From positions 1 through 23,650 of the forward strand of contig AUXH01000284.1 of the NCBI GenBank assembly GCA_000482145.1: DNA of 23,650 nucleotides, in the 5' to 3' direction. Under the pieces are notes generated by a model, which saw only the letters and a list, made by a program, of their open reading frames with translations, was not told the origin of the DNA and made no database searches. This stretch comes from Strigomonas culicis. Its lineage: Eukaryota; Euglenozoa; Kinetoplastea; Trypanosomatida; Trypanosomatidae. The position numbers and the translations under genes were made by a program. Positions 22,495 through 23,650 of this stretch are shown here, in pieces. Within the stretch, counting starts at the first letter, position 1. Each line of letters starts with the position of its first letter.

Positions 22495-23650
22495 TTATGT
22501 CGCGGCGGCGTTGGGAGGCGCAGCCGACCGCGGCAGCACCTGGCGCGTTGTCGTCACGGACACAATGAGCGGCGCAAAGCACATGGGCGGCGGCCGCAGC
22601 AGCTGCGCCGCGGCGGCCGTCGCGACCACCCCCCGCGCGCGCTGGCGGCGCGCCAGCTCGCGGCGCGCCAGGAAGCGGCGGACGGCGGACTGCGCGCGGA
22701 TGATGGCGACCGCGTCCTGCTGCTGTTCCTGCACATAGCGATCGTAGTGCTGCTGGCCCTCGCGGACGCCCACTGCGCGCCGCTGCGCCGCGTAGCGCCG
22801 CCACTGCCGCTGGATGCGGATGGCCGCGACCGGCACCTCGTAGAGGAGGTACTCGAGCCGCTCGGCGCAGCTCCGCCGCACGATGTACATGCGCCACGTC
22901 GCCTGTATGACCGTGGCGGCCAGCGTCTGCAGATCCATCGGCAGCGTCGTCGGCGGGGACGGCGCTGGCGCTGCGTCCCGCACGGCGCGGCGGGTCCGCC
23001 GCTGCCGCCAGGCGGCCTGGATGCGGAGGGCCGCTTCCCAGCGCCTCTCGTCTTCCCGCTGGCGCAAGAAGACGCTCCGCCGCCACCAGCGCTGCACTCG
23101 CGTCGCGGCCTCCGAGGCGGCCGCTGCGGCAGCCTCTGAAGCAGCCTCTGGGGAAGCCTCTACGGTAGTCTCTGTGGCAGTCTCTGCTATAGCGTCCGTG
23201 GAAGACTCTGAGGCCGTCTCGGAGGTGTCTACGGCAGCCTCCCTGACAGCCTCTGCAGCCGTCTCCGCGGCGACCTTGGCAACGTCCGCGGTGGTGTTTC
23301 CCTTTGTGGACTCCGTCGACGTCTCCGTGACTGCCTCTGTGGTGACCGTTGGGACAGTCTCTGCGGCCGTCTCGGCAGCAGGCTCCGTGGAGACCTTTGT
23401 GGGCGTCTTTGCAGCCTTCTCCGCGGCCGACTCCACAGCAGCCTCCGTGACAGCCTCCGTGGTGGATTCTGTAGTGTCTTCTGCCGCGTCCTCTGCGGCC
23501 GCCTCGGAGGCGGAGTCCGAGGCAGTCCCCTGGGAACGATTATATGCGGCAGTCTCTCGGGCGGCCGGTGCACCATCCTCCGAGGCGGATTCCGCGGCAC
23601 CCGTCGCGACGGACTCTACGGCGTCCAGGCGCAGATGCGGGGCGGACAGA
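22495..23650 (-). CDS. IQ-motif (calmodulin-binding) protein with Ala/Thr/Glu repeat region, 5' end beyond the window
   Basis: The frame stays open from the stop at 22495 to the right edge, so the N-terminus is missing; a Met at 23436 is internal. The first ~180 visible residues are a low-complexity region of Ala, Thr, Ser, Val and Glu in an approximate 4-residue rhythm (EAVTETSTEST, ETASESSTDA, EASPEAASEA). The C-terminal part has about five IQ-type motifs: TRVQRWWRRS, LRIQAAWRQRR, TVIQATWRMYIVRR, IRIQRQWRRYAAQRR and IIRAQSAVRRFLARR. Such motifs bind calmodulin or similar EF-hand light chains, and in trypanosomatids such proteins are often cytoskeletal or flagellar. The final ~50 residues carry no known motif. 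The start, total length and any upstream domain cannot be seen. Confidence 0.8.
   Translation of the reverse strand, partial: LSAPHLRLDAVESVATGAAESASEDGAPAARETAAYNRSQGTASDSASEAAAEDAAEDTTESTTEAVTEAAVESAAEKAAKTPTKVSTEPAAETAAETVPTVTTEAVTETSTESTKGNTTADVAKVAAETAAEAVREAAVDTSETASESSTDAIAETATETTVEASPEAASEAAAAAASEAATRVQRWWRRSVFLRQREDERRWEAALRIQAAWRQRRTRRAVRDAAPAPSPPTTLPMDLQTLAATVIQATWRMYIVRRSCAERLEYLLYEVPVAAIRIQRQWRRYAAQRRAVGVREGQQHYDRYVQEQQQDAVAIIRAQSAVRRFLARRELARRQRARGVVATAAAAQLLRPPPMCFAPLIVSVTTTRQVLPRSAAPPNAAAT

Noticed and set aside
1..23650. CRISPR array, insertion sequence or retroposon
   Set aside because: No regularly spaced repeats, no transposase or reverse transcriptase motifs, and no target-site duplications were seen.

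Overview
The window is nuclear DNA of a trypanosomatid (kinetoplastid) flagellate. Intron-less, GC-rich genes lie in long one-direction runs. They are separated by AT-rich spacers full of poly-A/poly-T and polypyrimidine tracts, each followed by an AG at a spliced-leader-like distance from the ATG. The first gene is a clear orthologue of Leishmania LACK / Trypanosoma TRACK (RACK1). All genes end in ordinary TAA or TGA codons, so the standard code is in use. I cannot name the genus.

Layout. Six genes read rightward (270-8538): RACK1; a protein joining an LYR-like N-terminus to an AlgH/UPF0301 domain; a small ATG12-like ubiquitin-fold protein; an ALKBH7-like mitochondrial dioxygenase; an unknown protein; and GPI transamidase subunit GAA1. 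Eight genes read leftward (9212 to the right edge). In transcription order they are: an IQ-motif protein cut by the window edge; gamma-COP; an unknown protein; a MoaC-like protein with a long acidic/basic tail and an apparent frameshift; MsrB; a PP4/PP6-type phosphatase; COX15 (heme A synthase); and a cysteine-rich type I membrane protein.

The two polycistronic units converge on a 673-bp strand-switch region (8539-9211). Unlike every other spacer here it holds a GC-rich, apparently non-coding island. The island contains a perfect 11-bp inverted repeat and a telomere-like stretch, CCCTAACCCTAACCCC, whose minus strand carries five G-runs in a G-quadruplex pattern. This is the most unusual non-coding feature in the window and a candidate transcription-termination or chromosome-fusion site.

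The genes do not form a functional operon, as expected for kinetoplastids. They cover translation (RACK1), autophagy (ATG12), secretory traffic and GPI anchoring (GAA1, gamma-COP), mitochondrial functions (LYR-AlgH, ALKBH7-like, COX15, possibly MsrB and MoaC), signalling (PP4-like) and probably cytoskeleton or calmodulin binding (IQ protein). The best leads are the strand-switch element, the MoaC-like protein with intact catalytic residues, the LYR-AlgH fusion, the ATG12-like protein ending in glycine, and MsrB with two possible trans-splice sites that would give long and short N-termini.
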